Of a stretch of 64,000 bases of DNA, positions 34,028 through 42,874 are shown in pieces (the stretch's first letter is position 1; each line of letters begins with the position of its first letter). The DNA is from CAWINX01 sp963702055. Its GTDB lineage: Bacteria; Actinomycetota; Thermoleophilia; Solirubrobacterales; 70-9. The stretch spans positions 1,984,001 to 2,048,000 of the forward strand of contig OY969702.1 in assembly GCA_963702055.1 (NCBI GenBank), read 5' to 3'. Under the pieces are notes generated by a model. That model was not told where the DNA came from. It did no database searches and was given only the letters and a program-made list of their open reading frames with translations. The translations under genes and the position numbers were made by a program.

Positions 34028-36595
34028 ATGATGTGCATTGCGTCCTACAAGAAGCTCGGCACGCTGTTCCTCGGCGTCGCCACCGCGGCGCTGGCGGCCG
34101 AAGTTGCGCTGGTCACCTTCGGGGCCGGCCTTGGTGGCACCGACCTGCGAAACGCCCTGGTGGTGGCGACGACCATCCTGGCCGCCGCGGCGACTCTCAT
34201 GGCCGGTCTCAGCCGTCCCGGCGGGGCCCGGGCGCCTTGGCTCGTCCTCGGCCTGGGCATCCTCAGCTTCGGCTTCGGTTTCGTCTTCCTCTTCTTCATC
34301 CAGGGACCCCTCACCGCCTTCCCAAGTCCATCCGATTACTTCTGGCTCGCCCTCTACCCCTGCTTGGTCACGGCGATCGTGTTGCTGGTGCGCGGGCAGC
34401 GGCGCTCGGACCGGCTCGGAATCTCACTCGACGCAGTAATCGTCGCCCTGGCGATCGGGGCACTCGGCTACGAGCTGATCTTCAACGGGTTGATCGACGC
34501 CAGCAAGGCTTCCGAGCTGGTCGGCGGCCAGCTCTCCTACTCGATCCTCGACCTCGCCGTGCTGGTGATGCTGGCCTTCGTCTGCGTGCCCAGTCGTGAG
34601 AAGGTCGGCGGGGCATACCTGGCGCTCGTCGCGGGGATGCTGGTGGTGCTCACCGGCGACGTCCTTGTCGTTCGCGAGATCGCCAACGGGACCTACGCAT
34701 CCGGAACCCTGCTGGACGCGACGTGGCCCGCCGGCGCGCTCCTGCTCGCCTTCGCGCCCCGCCTCGGCACCTCGCTTGAACGGGTCAGCGCCCTGCGTGG
34801 CCGCGCCCTCTACGGCGCGATCGTCCTCTCCTTCGCCGTCGCCTTCGGCCTATTGCTCGAGGAGTCGTTGCGCGACCGCAGCCCGGTCGTGATCGTGCTT
34901 GCCGCGTTGGTCCTCTGCCTGATCCTGCTTCGTCTCGTCTTCGCGGTCAGGGAGAACGATCGCCTCGCGCGTGACAACGAGGGGATCATTACCGCGGCCG
35001 GGGAAGGGATCTTCCGCAACGACCTGGACGGGCGGATCACCTACGCCAACCCTGCGGCGTTGCGCATGCTCGGCTACTCCCTACGGGAGGTGCTCGGCCA
35101 CTCCTCGCACGAGCTCTTTCATCACTCTCGTCCCAACGGCACGCCTTACCCGCTCGCCGAGTGCCCCGCCGCGAAGTCGCTTGTCGAGGGCGCGACCCAC
35201 CGAGTTACCGACGAGCTCTTCTGGCGCAAGGACGGCTCCTCGATCGCGGTCGACTACACCAGCGCTCCGATTCGCGAGGCCGGTCGGATCGTCGGCGTCG
35301 TCACCGTCTTCGACGACGTCACCCACCAGCGCCAGATGAAGGAGCAGCTGCGCCACCAGGCCGACCACGACAGCCTCACCGGCCTCCATAACCGGCGGCG
35401 CTTCGAGCAGGAGGTCTCCGGCCAGCTCAGCTACGCGCAGCGCTATTCGCGCCCCGGCGTCCTACTGCTGATGGACCTCGACTCGTTCAAGTTCGTCAAC
35501 GACTCCTACGGCCATCCGGTCGGCGACAGGTTGCTCTGCGACGTCGGGGCGATCCTCGGCGTGACCGTGCGCGAGACCGATGTTGTGGCGCGGATCGGCG
35601 GCGACGAGTTCGCGGTGCTGTTGCGCGAGGCGAGCAAGGCCGAGGGATTCGAGGTCGCGAAGGGCCTTGCCGCGGCGATCCGGGCCAAAACCGACCCCAC
35701 GGTCGGCGCCAGCATCGGGGTCGCGCCCTTCGACGGTGCCGGGAAGCGGACCCCGGACGAGCTGCTGGTGGCGGCCGACGTGGCGCTGTACGAGGCCAAG
35801 GAGGCCGGCGGCGGCGGCGCGGTCGTCTATTCGGGAGAGAACGGCCAGGCCCTGACCTGGGTGGAGCGGATCCGCGCTGCCCTCGATGAGGGACGGATCG
35901 TCGTTGACGCCCAACCGATCCTCGACCTCGAGACGGGCAAGGTCTCGCGCGAGGAACTCCTGGTCCGGATGCTCGACCCGCACGGCGACAAGATCCCGCC
36001 CGCCGCGTTCCTCCCCTCCGCCGAGCGGTTCGGCCTGATCAACGAGGTCGACCTCGTCGTCCTCGGAAAGGCGGTTGAGCTGGTCAAAGGGGGCAGGTCG
36101 GTGGCGGCCAACGTCTCTGCCTTGACCCTGACCGATCCGCGCTACCTGGAGACGCTGAGGGAGGCGATCGCGGCCGGCGCCGATCCGAGCGGCTTGAACT
36201 TCGAGATCACCGAGACCGCAGCGGTCGCGAACATGGCCGATGCCCAGGAGTTCGCGCGGCAGATCCGCGAGCTGGGCTGCAGCCTCGCGCTTGACGACTT
36301 CGGCACCGGCTTCAGCTCCTTCACCTACCTCAAGCACATCCCCGCCCAGTACCTGAAGATCGACATCGAGTTCATCCGCGAGCTGAGGCGCAACCCGGCC
36401 GACCAGCAGCTGGTCGAGGCGATCGTCTCGATCGCGCGCGGCCTCGGTCAGAAGACGATCGCCGAGGGAGTGGAGGACGCCGAGACCCTGGCGATGGTCC
36501 GCGAGCTGGGCGTCGACTACGCCCAGGGCTTCGAGATCGGCCGTCCCGAGCCCGCGACCAAGCTTGTGAGGACTGTTACAGTCAACGAGGCTTGA
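34028..36595 (+). CDS. membrane-bound PAS-GGDEF-EAL cyclic di-GMP enzyme
   Basis: An 855-aa protein. Residues 1-310 carry about 9-10 helices (a MASE-like sensor), 320-435 a PAS domain (EGIFRNDLDGRITYANPAALRMLGY), 445-600 a GGDEF domain with intact RIGGDEFAVLL (about 522), and 610-850 an EAL domain. The EAL signature reads SREELLVRM, keeping the metal-binding Glu, and DDFGTGFSSFTYLK and IAEGVEDAET are present, so both activities are possible. ATG 34028 is chosen; a second ATG follows in codon 2. Its stop overlaps the TTG of the glutamate dehydrogenase gene (TTGA). Confidence 0.9.
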   Translation: MMCIASYKKLGTLFLGVATAALAAEVALVTFGAGLGGTDLRNALVVATTILAAAATLMAGLSRPGGARAPWLVLGLGILSFGFGFVFLFFIQGPLTAFPSPSDYFWLALYPCLVTAIVLLVRGQRRSDRLGISLDAVIVALAIGALGYELIFNGLIDASKASELVGGQLSYSILDLAVLVMLAFVCVPSREKVGGAYLALVAGMLVVLTGDVLVVREIANGTYASGTLLDATWPAGALLLAFAPRLGTSLERVSALRGRALYGAIVLSFAVAFGLLLEESLRDRSPVVIVLAALVLCLILLRLVFAVRENDRLARDNEGIITAAGEGIFRNDLDGRITYANPAALRMLGYSLREVLGHSSHELFHHSRPNGTPYPLAECPAAKSLVEGATHRVTDELFWRKDGSSIAVDYTSAPIREAGRIVGVVTVFDDVTHQRQMKEQLRHQADHDSLTGLHNRRRFEQEVSGQLSYAQRYSRPGVLLLMDLDSFKFVNDSYGHPVGDRLLCDVGAILGVTVRETDVVARIGGDEFAVLLREASKAEGFEVAKGLAAAIRAKTDPTVGASIGVAPFDGAGKRTPDELLVAADVALYEAKEAGGGGAVVYSGENGQALTWVERIRAALDEGRIVVDAQPILDLETGKVSREELLVRMLDPHGDKIPPAAFLPSAERFGLINEVDLVVLGKAVELVKGGRSVAANVSALTLTDPRYLETLREAIAAGADPSGLNFEITETAAVANMADAQEFARQIRELGCSLALDDFGTGFSSFTYLKHIPAQYLKIDIEFIRELRRNPADQQLVEAIVSIARGLGQKTIAEGVEDAETLAMVRELGVDYAQGFEIGRPEPATKLVRTVTVNEA

Positions 36596-37935
36596 GCACT
36601 CTGCCTTCAACGGGAGTGGAGAGGCGCGGTACCGGGGGCTGGGACAGCGTCCTCGACACGGAGGCGTACCGGGTATCGCCCGGCAGCGAGTGGCGGTCGG
36701 AGCTGTGGCGGGTGGCCGTCACCCAGTTCAACCAGGCCGCCGACCTGCTCGGCCTCGACGCCGACGCCCGCGCTCGCCTGCTCGAGCCGCGGCGGGCGCT
36801 GGTCGTCAACTTCCCGGTGCGGCGCGACAGCGGCGAGATGGAGAGCTTCACCGGCTACCGCGTTCAGCACACCTTTGCGCTCGGGCCGACCAAGGGCGGG
36901 GTCCGCTACGCGCCGGGCGTCTCGCTCGGCGAGTGCGCGGCGCTGGCCCTGTGGATGAGCCTCAAGTGCGCGCTGCTGGGTCTTCCGTTCGGCGGCGCCA
37001 AGGGAGGCGTGCGTTGCGACCCCAACCGCCTCTCGGTCGAGGAGATGGAGCGGGTGACGCGCCGCTTCGCCAGCGAGTTGGTGCCGGTGATCGGCCCCGA
37101 CCAGGACATCCCGGCGCCCGACATGGCGACCGGCGAGCGGGAGATGTCGTGGTTCATGGACACCTACTCCCAGCACGTCGGCCACTCGACGCCGGGAATC
37201 GTCACCGGTAAGCCGGTGGTGCTGGGGGGCACCGAGGGGCGCAAAGCGGCGACCGGGCTGGGGGCGACGATCTGCGCCGAGTCGATGATGACCAAGCTGG
37301 GCTGGCCGGTCGAGGGCTCGCGGGTGGCGATCCAGGGCTTCGGCAACGTCGGCGCGGTGATCGCTCGTGAGCTCTTCGACCGCGGCGCCACGATCGTCGC
37401 GCTCTGCGACGTGACCGGCGGCATCGGCAACCCGGATGGGATCGACGTTCCCTCGGCGCAGGCCTGGGTCGAGGAGCACCGCTTCCTGCGCGGCTTTCCG
37501 GGTGGCGACGAGCTGACCCGACTGGGGATGCTCGAGGTCCCCTGCGACGTGCTGATCCCCGCTGCCCTGGAGTGCCAGATCACCGCCGAGAACGCGCCGC
37601 GTCTCGGCTGCCGGTTGATCGTCGAGGCGGCGAACGGCCCGACCACGCCCGAGGCCGACCTGATCCTCGCCGAGCGGCGGATACCGATCGTGCCCGACCT
37701 GCTCGCCAACGCCGGCGGCGTCACGGTCAGTTACTTCGAGTGGGCGCAGGACCAGCAGCGCTACTCGTGGGGCGCCGAGGAGATCTCGATCCGGCTGCGC
37801 GAGCACCTGGAGTCGGCGATGGAGCGGATCGCCGATGCCGCCCACCGCCTCGGGGTCGGCTGGCGCGAGGCGGGCCAGGCGGTCGCGATCGCCCGGGTCG
37901 CCGAGGCGGCGCGCCTGCGCTCGGTCTATCCCTAG
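36592..37935 (+). CDS. Glu/Leu/Phe/Val-family dehydrogenase, probably glutamate dehydrogenase
   Basis: A 447-aa enzyme for NAD(P)-dependent oxidative deamination of glutamate or its reversal. Substrate domain: GYRVQHTFALGPTKGGVRY and LPFGGAKGGVRCDPN with the catalytic Lys pair, then PDQDIPAPDMAT. Rossmann domain: VAIQGFGNVGAVIARELFDRG, followed by an Asp at the ribose position (ALCDVTGG). C-terminal: LANAGGVTVSYFEWAQ. The TTG start overlaps the previous stop as TTGA, though the proteins are functionally unrelated. An N-terminal extension of about 20 residues precedes the usual family start. Confidence 0.9.
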   Translation: MSTLPSTGVERRGTGGWDSVLDTEAYRVSPGSEWRSELWRVAVTQFNQAADLLGLDADARARLLEPRRALVVNFPVRRDSGEMESFTGYRVQHTFALGPTKGGVRYAPGVSLGECAALALWMSLKCALLGLPFGGAKGGVRCDPNRLSVEEMERVTRRFASELVPVIGPDQDIPAPDMATGEREMSWFMDTYSQHVGHSTPGIVTGKPVVLGGTEGRKAATGLGATICAESMMTKLGWPVEGSRVAIQGFGNVGAVIARELFDRGATIVALCDVTGGIGNPDGIDVPSAQAWVEEHRFLRGFPGGDELTRLGMLEVPCDVLIPAALECQITAENAPRLGCRLIVEAANGPTTPEADLILAERRIPIVPDLLANAGGVTVSYFEWAQDQQRYSWGAEEISIRLREHLESAMERIADAAHRLGVGWREAGQAVAIARVAEAARLRSVYP

Positions 37936-37974
37936 ATGGAATCAACCATCTAGCTTCCTTAGAGAGTTCTAAGG
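37932..37974 (+). terminator. tandem hairpins behind the dehydrogenase gene
   Basis: CTAGATGG / CCATCTAG (8-bp stem, loop AATCAA, containing the stop codon) is followed after 3 bp by CCTTAGA / TCTAAGG (7-bp stem, loop GAGT) and then CGGTTTTCG. The second hairpin with GGTTTT is the better intrinsic terminator. Confidence 0.65.
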
Positions 37975-38009
37975 CGGTTTTCGCCTCCGCTTAGAGAAGC
38001 GAACGGAAC

Positions 38010-38426
38010 ATGGCGTCAATGGACGATGTCCGCCGTTTAGAGGCCAAGGGGCTCGCCCGAGCCAAGATCCGATCGAAGCGCCGCCGCGAGCAGGTGATCC
38101 GCCGGCGCGCGATCCGCGGCTCGCTGGCGCTGTTCGCGGTCACCTGGGCGATCGTCTTTGGCCAGCTCGTAACCGGCAACGACCCGGCGCTCAGCCGCAG
38201 CGCCCACCACACCGGCCGGCCGCTCGCCTCGGCGCACCCTGCCCGGAAGCCCGTCGAACCCACGCCCAGCCCCGATCCGGCGCCGGTGGCCGTGGTCCCG
38301 GATGAATCGGAGTCCGCCCCGGTGACCGTCGCTCCGACTCCGACTCCGACTCCCACGCCGGCGCCGGCGCCGGTGACCGTCGCGCCGCCTCCTCCCCCGG
38401 CGCCGATCGTCACCTCGGCGTCTTGA
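38010..38426 (+). CDS. small membrane-anchored Pro/Thr-rich protein with VTSAS tail
   Basis: A 138-aa protein. Residues 1-35 are strongly basic and cytoplasmic (KIRSKRRREQVIRRR), one helix follows (about 36-55), and the external part is a Pro/Thr/Ala-rich stalk with PTPTPTPTP. The last residues read PAPIVTSAS, a version of the (P)(I/V)VTxxS motif found in three other small exported proteins at 43.9-48.1 kb. The stop overlaps the TTG of the ferric-reductase-like gene (TTGA), so the two are co-translated. It is a plausible redox or ApbE-substrate partner of that cytochrome, but this is inference. Confidence 0.7.
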   Translation: MASMDDVRRLEAKGLARAKIRSKRRREQVIRRRAIRGSLALFAVTWAIVFGQLVTGNDPALSRSAHHTGRPLASAHPARKPVEPTPSPDPAPVAVVPDESESAPVTVAPTPTPTPTPAPAPVTVAPPPPPAPIVTSAS

Positions 38427-38992
38427 TCCCCCTAGCCGCGATTTCGGCCGGGCCGCACCTCTTCTGGATCACCAGCCGCGCGGCGGGCACCGCGGCGATC
38501 GTCCTCGCCGGAGCGGCGGTCACGGCCGGGCTGCTGATCAGCGGCCGCGGCGGGCCGCGCAAGGGCCTTGGCGGCGACGCGAGGGCGTTGCACGAGGCGC
38601 TCTCGCTGGCGACGATCGTCGCGATCGCGATCCACGGCGCGGCGCTGCTCGGCGACCACTTCCTCCATCCCTCGATCCTCGACATCTCGATTCCGTTCAC
38701 CGGCGCCTACCGCACCTTCTGGACCGGGGTGGGCATAGTCGCCGGTTGGGCGCTGGCGGCCCTCGGGCTCTCCTACTACGCCCGCAGCTGGATCGGCCAG
38801 TCGCGGTGGCGGGCGATGCACCGCTTCACCGCCGTCTTCTGGGCGCTGGGCATCGCCCACACGCTGGGCTCGGGGACCGACGCCGGACAGCCCTGGTTTC
38901 TGCTGCTCCTGGCCGTCACCACCGTCCCGGCCCTCGTCCTGCTGGTCGGCAGGCTCGCCCGGGGCGCGGCTCAGCCTTCGATGTCGCGGTAG
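38423..38992 (+). CDS. ferric-reductase-like transmembrane cytochrome b
   Basis: A 189-aa protein with five or six helices. It carries His residues positioned for two b hemes: ALHEALSLATIVAIAIHGAAL and MHRFTAVFWALGIAHT. The pattern is that of the ferric-reductase-like/YedZ (MsrQ) transmembrane domain. No FAD or NAD domain is fused. It is coupled to the small protein before it (TTGA) and is similar in layout to the product of 42209-42874, including RxWRxxHR and a GTDA loop. It likely passes electrons across the membrane to an exported flavin or metal acceptor. The gene ends 22 bp inside the convergent cytochrome gene. Confidence 0.8.
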   Translation: MIPLAAISAGPHLFWITSRAAGTAAIVLAGAAVTAGLLISGRGGPRKGLGGDARALHEALSLATIVAIAIHGAALLGDHFLHPSILDISIPFTGAYRTFWTGVGIVAGWALAALGLSYYARSWIGQSRWRAMHRFTAVFWALGIAHTLGSGTDAGQPWFLLLLAVTTVPALVLLVGRLARGAAQPSMSR

Positions 38993-39930
38993 TGGTCGCG
39001 CCAGATTCCGCGGTAGACGCGCAGGTGGCGTGGCAGTCCCTTCAGGCCCGGGATGAACGGGATGCAGATGAAGGCGAGGCTGAGCAGGCCCATCAGGGCA
39101 AAGATCAGCGCGTCGGCGTTAACGGAACTCTTGAACGGCTCGATCTGGTACCAGACGGTGTAGAGCCAGAGCCAGACCTGCCCCGGGTAGCTGCCGGTCT
39201 CGTTCATCATCCCCCACTGCTCGCCGAGCAGGTGCTGCCCCGAGGCGCGGTCCTCGAAGTAGCTGCCGCCGGAGAGGAAGAGCAGCGGCTTGGTGTAGTC
39301 GGTCTGGTAGAAGCGGTGATTGCCGACGAGCAGGTCGCCGTCGAGCCCGCCGCTTTGGGCGAGCCCCAGCTCCGCCGCCATCATCGTCGCCACGGGCCCG
39401 TAGCGGCCGGGCGGCAGGGCCATCGCTCCCCCCACGAACCGGGCCTTGGGCAGCGCCGCGGTGTAGGCGTCTGTCCAGGCCTTCTGCAGCGCCGGGGGCG
39501 CTGCCTGGTAGGCGGCGAGCGCGAGCTTGAGGCGTGGGTTGCCGGGGATCTCCTTCAGCGGCGCGATCACGAAGTCGTTGGCGGTGTCGATCGGGATGTT
39601 GACCCCGGCGGCGCTCTGCAGGTCCAGCGGGCCGATCTTCTGAGTCGCGTCGGGGGTGTGGTTGTAGGGGGGCCCGTAGCCGGCGACCTCGCTGGACCCG
39701 TCCAGCTCGGTGACGGCGGTCGCGACGAAGTCGCCGGGGTCCGCCTGCGCCCAGCTCTGGATCGTCGTCGGATGGTCGTCCGGTGAGGAGAAGAGGACGG
39801 TGAGGAGGAAGGCCAGCCCAACCATCACGACGAGGGCGACGACGAACTCCTTGACCAGGTCGTAGCGGACGAAGGGCCCCGGCCAGGGCACGGAGGGGTC
39901 GGGCGCGCTCGGCCCTGGGGCGGCGCTCAC
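38971..39930 (-). CDS. cytochrome bc/b6f-type C-terminal subunit with large extramembrane insertion
   Basis: A 319-aa protein coupled to the cytochrome b gene before it (GTGA). Helix 1 (about 28-47) follows PFVRYDLVKEF. Then about 210 non-membrane residues occur (DPGDFVATAVTELDGSSEVAGYGPPYNHTP...), a second helix-forming stretch near VWLWLYTVWYQIEPF and a last one near FALMGLLSLAFICIPFIPGL. Subunit IV/C-terminal cytochrome b proteins normally have three closely spaced helices in about 160 aa, so the insertion is unusual. The ending GLPRHLRVYRGIWRDHYRD is seen in actinobacterial relatives. Placement in the complex rests mainly on gene order. Confidence 0.65.
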   Translation of the reverse strand: MSAAPGPSAPDPSVPWPGPFVRYDLVKEFVVALVVMVGLAFLLTVLFSSPDDHPTTIQSWAQADPGDFVATAVTELDGSSEVAGYGPPYNHTPDATQKIGPLDLQSAAGVNIPIDTANDFVIAPLKEIPGNPRLKLALAAYQAAPPALQKAWTDAYTAALPKARFVGGAMALPPGRYGPVATMMAAELGLAQSGGLDGDLLVGNHRFYQTDYTKPLLFLSGGSYFEDRASGQHLLGEQWGMMNETGSYPGQVWLWLYTVWYQIEPFKSSVNADALIFALMGLLSLAFICIPFIPGLKGLPRHLRVYRGIWRDHYRDIEG

Positions 39931-40610
39931 GGGGCGCTCGCCTCACTCGGCGCCGGAGGTGGAGCCGGCGCCGCCTTTGCCTTCGCGGGGTAGGGCGGCA
40001 CCACGCCGTTGCGCCGCACCAGCAAGACGTGCCAGACGATCAGCGCCACCACGACCACCGGCAGCAGGATCACGTGCCAGGTGTACATCTGGCCGAAGTT
40101 GGCGACGTTGAAGAAGGCGCCGATCCCCACCGAGTTGAGGCCGTCCTTGCCCTCGCTGGCGATCCACTGCGAGTCGAAGTTCTGCTGAGAGAGATAGCCG
40201 GTGAAGGCGGCGCCGATCGCGACCAGGAAGGTGATCGCGCCGGTGACCCAGGTGCGCCCGCGCCCGCCTCGCCAGGCGCCCATGAAGAACTTTCCCCAGA
40301 GGTGGACGACCATCGCGAAGAAGAACAGCTCCACGCCCCAGAGGTGGATGCCGTTGAAGAACCGGCCGAGGCTGGAGATGTGCCACCAGGTCGGCCCCTT
40401 CAGCCCGAGGATCATCCCCGAGACGACGACGACGACGAACGCGGCGATCGTGGCGACGCCGAAGACGTAGATCCAGGAGGAGACGTAGGAGGGCTGGCGG
40501 TCGGGGAGGAGCTTGTCGGGAGGCAGCGCGCCGACCGCGCGCTCGCGCACCCAGGTCGTCCACATCTTCCGCTCCTCGGCGGATACCTCACGCCCCTCGC
40601 CGTTGCTCAA
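39927..40610 (-). CDS. cytochrome b (b6-like N-terminal subunit of a bc complex)
   Basis: A 227-aa protein with four helices. The two heme pairs are seen as H-x13-H in GIHLWGVELFFFAMVVHLWG and H-x14-H in WHVILLPVVVVALIVWHVLL; the second spacing of 14 is the b6 type. GxxLGLKGPTWWHISSLG and GAAFTGYLS match the quinol-site and helix-C region. The TTG start overlaps the stop of the 53-aa gene upstream (TTGA), and its stop overlaps the next subunit (GTGA). No Rieske or cytochrome c gene is adjacent; a DoxX-Rieske fusion lies 15 kb away. Confidence 0.85.
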   Translation of the reverse strand: MSNGEGREVSAEERKMWTTWVRERAVGALPPDKLLPDRQPSYVSSWIYVFGVATIAAFVVVVVSGMILGLKGPTWWHISSLGRFFNGIHLWGVELFFFAMVVHLWGKFFMGAWRGGRGRTWVTGAITFLVAIGAAFTGYLSQQNFDSQWIASEGKDGLNSVGIGAFFNVANFGQMYTWHVILLPVVVVALIVWHVLLVRRNGVVPPYPAKAKAAPAPPPAPSEASAP

Positions 40611-40768
40611 GACTCGCGCTCCCGCTTCGGGAACGGGATCAGGATCGCGGCGATGAAGACGGCGATCATCGCCAGGATGACGATCACGTTCGCCACCGAC
40701 ATCTGGAAAAAATGCCAGTGAACGTAGTGCGCCGGGTTGCTCAGATCGAATAGCGCCGCCAGTACCAC
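40607..40768 (-). CDS. 53-aa membrane subunit encoded ahead of cytochrome b
   Basis: GTG start at 40768, stop overlapping the cytochrome b start as TTGA. The product is FDLSNPAHYVHWHFFQMS followed by a single hydrophobic helix (about 24-45) and the basic end KRERES. It is positioned like a small accessory or assembly subunit of the bc-type complex. The His and aromatic residues near the membrane surface are notable. Family not recognised; support comes from coupling and composition. Confidence 0.65.
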   Translation of the reverse strand: MVLAALFDLSNPAHYVHWHFFQMSVANVIVILAMIAVFIAAILIPFPKRERES

Positions 40769-40812
40769 TCAGACGACCCTACACCCGCAACTCGGGGTGT
40801 CAACCTTGAGAA

Positions 40813-41019
40813 CTACGGAAAGACGGTCTCGCCCGTTTCGTCGTCGACCACTGAGATCGCCACCGCGGGGCAGGCCTCGGCGGCTTCGAGGATCAACTCG
40901 AAGGGACCGTTGCCGATCACCACCGCGGTGTCGTCAAGCCGGAACACCTCAGGCGCCACCTCCACGCAGTCACCGTGGGCGCTGCACTCGTTGGGGTCCA
41001 CCACCGGTACGTAGGTCAT
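40813..41019 (-). CDS. [3Fe-4S] ferredoxin
   Basis: A 68-aa ferredoxin of the P450-partner type. The cluster ligands are in ECSAHGDCVEVAP (C-x2-H-x2-C, with His replacing the second Cys) and EAACP-like CPAVAI near residue 50, hence a single 3Fe-4S cluster. The N-terminus MTYVPVVDPNEC is typical. ATG 41019 overlaps the stop of the reductase gene (ATGA), so the ferredoxin and its reductase are made together. No P450 gene is nearby, so the electron acceptor is likely one of the membrane redox proteins in this block, by inference. Confidence 0.92.
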   Translation of the reverse strand: MTYVPVVDPNECSAHGDCVEVAPEVFRLDDTAVVIGNGPFELILEAAEACPAVAISVVDDETGETVFP

Positions 41020-42212
41020 GCCGCTTCCTCCTCTCGCTTGGCTTTGGCGGGCCAGTGCCCCTCCTCGATCCGCCGCTTCAAAGCCGGGATGGCGCGGGGC
41101 CGGCCCACCGCGAGGCCGGCGATCGGGACGCCGCTGCGGGTGAAGACGGCCTCGAAGTCGCGCTCGCTCGGGTCTCCGTCCACCATGACGGCGTCGGAGT
41201 GGTGGGCGTGCCCCACGTACTGGATTCGCAGCCCGTACTGGTCGCTCCAGAAACTGGGCAGCGGCGGCGTGCCGGGGTACTCGCCGAGCATCGCGCGGGC
41301 GACGGCGGCGCCCTGCCAGGCCGCGGCGTCCCAGTGCTCGGTGCGAGCGTGGGAGCCGAAGCGGGGGTCGAAGGGAACCGAGGCGTCGCCCGCCGCGAAG
41401 ACGCCCGGCAGAACGGTGCGGCCGGAGCTGTCGACGCGGACGCCGGTCTCGTCGAGGCCGCTGCCGTGCAGCCACCCGGTGGCGGGCGCCGTGCCGACTC
41501 CGACCACCACCGCGTCGCAGGCCACCCGCCGGTCGTCGGCGAGGACCAACTCCTCGACCCGGCCGTTGCCGCGGGCGCCCTCGAGCATCGTCGCGGTCAT
41601 CACCCGCACGCCCTCGTCGAGATGAAGGCCCGCGAACCACCCCCCGATCTCCTCGCCGAGGATCGGCGCCAGCGGCGTCTCCAGCGCTTCGATCATCGTC
41701 ACCTCGACCCCGAGCCGCCGCGCCGTGGCGGCTACCTCCTGGCCGATGAAGCCGGCGCCGACGATCGCCAGGCGGGCGCCGGGGGTGAGCTCCTCGCGCA
41801 GCCGCCGCGCGTCGGCGAGGGTGCGCAGGTAGTGGACGTTCTCGTAGCCCTTGAGGAACGGCAGCTGTCGCGCCGCCCCGCCGGTCGCAATCAGCAGCTG
41901 CTCGTAGGGCAGCTCGGCGCCGGAGTCGAGAGCCACGGTGCCGGCGCTCGGGTCGAGGCGCTCGGCGCGTGCGTCGAGCACCAGCTCGACCTCCATCTCC
42001 TCATACCACCAGGCCGGTCGGTAGGCGAGCGACTCCTCCTCCGCCGTTCCCGCCAACAGCTCCTTGGAGAGCGGCGGGCGGTCGTAGGGAGGGTCGGGCT
42101 CGGCGCAGACGATCCGCACCGACCCTTCGTAGCCGCGGCGGCGCAGCGTCTCGGCGCAGCGCTGCGCTGCGAGGCCGCCGCCGACGATCAGGACTCCGTT
42201 GTCTTTCATCAT
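41016..42212 (-). CDS. FAD-dependent ferredoxin reductase (rubredoxin/putidaredoxin reductase type)
   Basis: A 398-aa flavoprotein. The FAD motif is VLIVGGGLAAQRCAETLR (about 7-24), the NAD motif LAIVGAGFIGQEVAATARRLG (about 146-166), and the second FAD motif GVFAAGDASVPF (about 266). A C-terminal reductase domain (from about 315, SFWSDQYGLRIQYVGH) matches the Reductase_C type. It would carry electrons from NAD(P)H to the ferredoxin encoded immediately downstream. Two ATGs in tandem (42212, 42209) follow GGAGG; the first overlaps the previous stop as ATGA. Confidence 0.93.
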   Translation of the reverse strand: MMKDNGVLIVGGGLAAQRCAETLRRRGYEGSVRIVCAEPDPPYDRPPLSKELLAGTAEEESLAYRPAWWYEEMEVELVLDARAERLDPSAGTVALDSGAELPYEQLLIATGGAARQLPFLKGYENVHYLRTLADARRLREELTPGARLAIVGAGFIGQEVAATARRLGVEVTMIEALETPLAPILGEEIGGWFAGLHLDEGVRVMTATMLEGARGNGRVEELVLADDRRVACDAVVVGVGTAPATGWLHGSGLDETGVRVDSSGRTVLPGVFAAGDASVPFDPRFGSHARTEHWDAAAWQGAAVARAMLGEYPGTPPLPSFWSDQYGLRIQYVGHAHHSDAVMVDGDPSERDFEAVFTRSGVPIAGLAVGRPRAIPALKRRIEEGHWPAKAKREEEAA

Positions 42213-42874
42213 GCCTCCTCGAGGACTGGGGATCGGGAAATCGGGGCCCCGCGCTGGTGGGCGGGGAGTGGGCTGGGGCGACCGCGAGCGCCTTCATGCG
42301 CCCGGTCCTTCGAGCGAGCGCGCTTGGCGCCGCCCGAGAAGACGCGGTAGACGAACAGGCCTCCGATTACCGGCGCCGTCATCAGCACCCACCAGCGGAA
42401 CCAGACCGCCGAGGCGTCGGTGCCGGCGCCGAAGGCGTGGACCAGGCCGAGCAGGTAGACGAGGATCGTCGCCCTGTGGGCCTTGCGCCAGAGGCGCGCG
42501 CCGATCCGCTTGCGGGCGTAGAAGCTGAGCCCGAGCAGCACCGACAGGTAGCCGCCGACGACGCCGAGCCCCGTCCACAGCGGGCGGAAGCCCATCGTGA
42601 AGGGGACGGTGACGCCGGCGACGCCAGGGTTGAGCCAGGGGTCGCCGAGCAGGGTGATGCCGTGCACGGCGATCGCGACGATCCCGGCCAGCGCCGTGTG
42701 CTCGTGGATCGCCAGCAGCTTGCGGGAGAGCCCGGGGCGACGCATCACCTTGCCGGCCATCGCCAGGCCGAGGCCGACCGAGATCGTCACCAGGACGAGG
42801 GCGACCAGGCCGGAGGCGCGGCTGGCAAGCCACCAGCCGTGCGTCTGCAGCGTTGTTGAGGCGGCGGCGTTCAC
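42209..42874 (-). CDS. ferric-reductase-like transmembrane cytochrome b (second copy)
   Basis: A 221-aa protein with about six helices and heme-binding histidines in IHEHTALAGIVAIAVHGITLLG and AHRATILVYLLGLVHAFG. Architecture and motifs (ASRASGLVALVLVT, FYARKRIGARLWRKAHR, GAGTDAS) resemble the protein encoded at 38423-38992. A basic, disordered tail of about 45 residues follows the last helix. The GTG start overlaps the apbE stop (GTGA) and its stop overlaps the ferredoxin reductase gene (ATGA), so cytochrome, flavinyltransferase and reductase form one translational chain. Confidence 0.82.
   Translation of the reverse strand: MNAAASTTLQTHGWWLASRASGLVALVLVTISVGLGLAMAGKVMRRPGLSRKLLAIHEHTALAGIVAIAVHGITLLGDPWLNPGVAGVTVPFTMGFRPLWTGLGVVGGYLSVLLGLSFYARKRIGARLWRKAHRATILVYLLGLVHAFGAGTDASAVWFRWWVLMTAPVIGGLFVYRVFSGGAKRARSKDRAHEGARGRPSPLPAHQRGAPISRSPVLEEA

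Noticed and set aside
38335..38400. Short tandem CCGACT/CCGACTC repeats
   Set aside because: They encode the PTPTPTP stalk of the 38010 protein; low-complexity coding sequence explains them.
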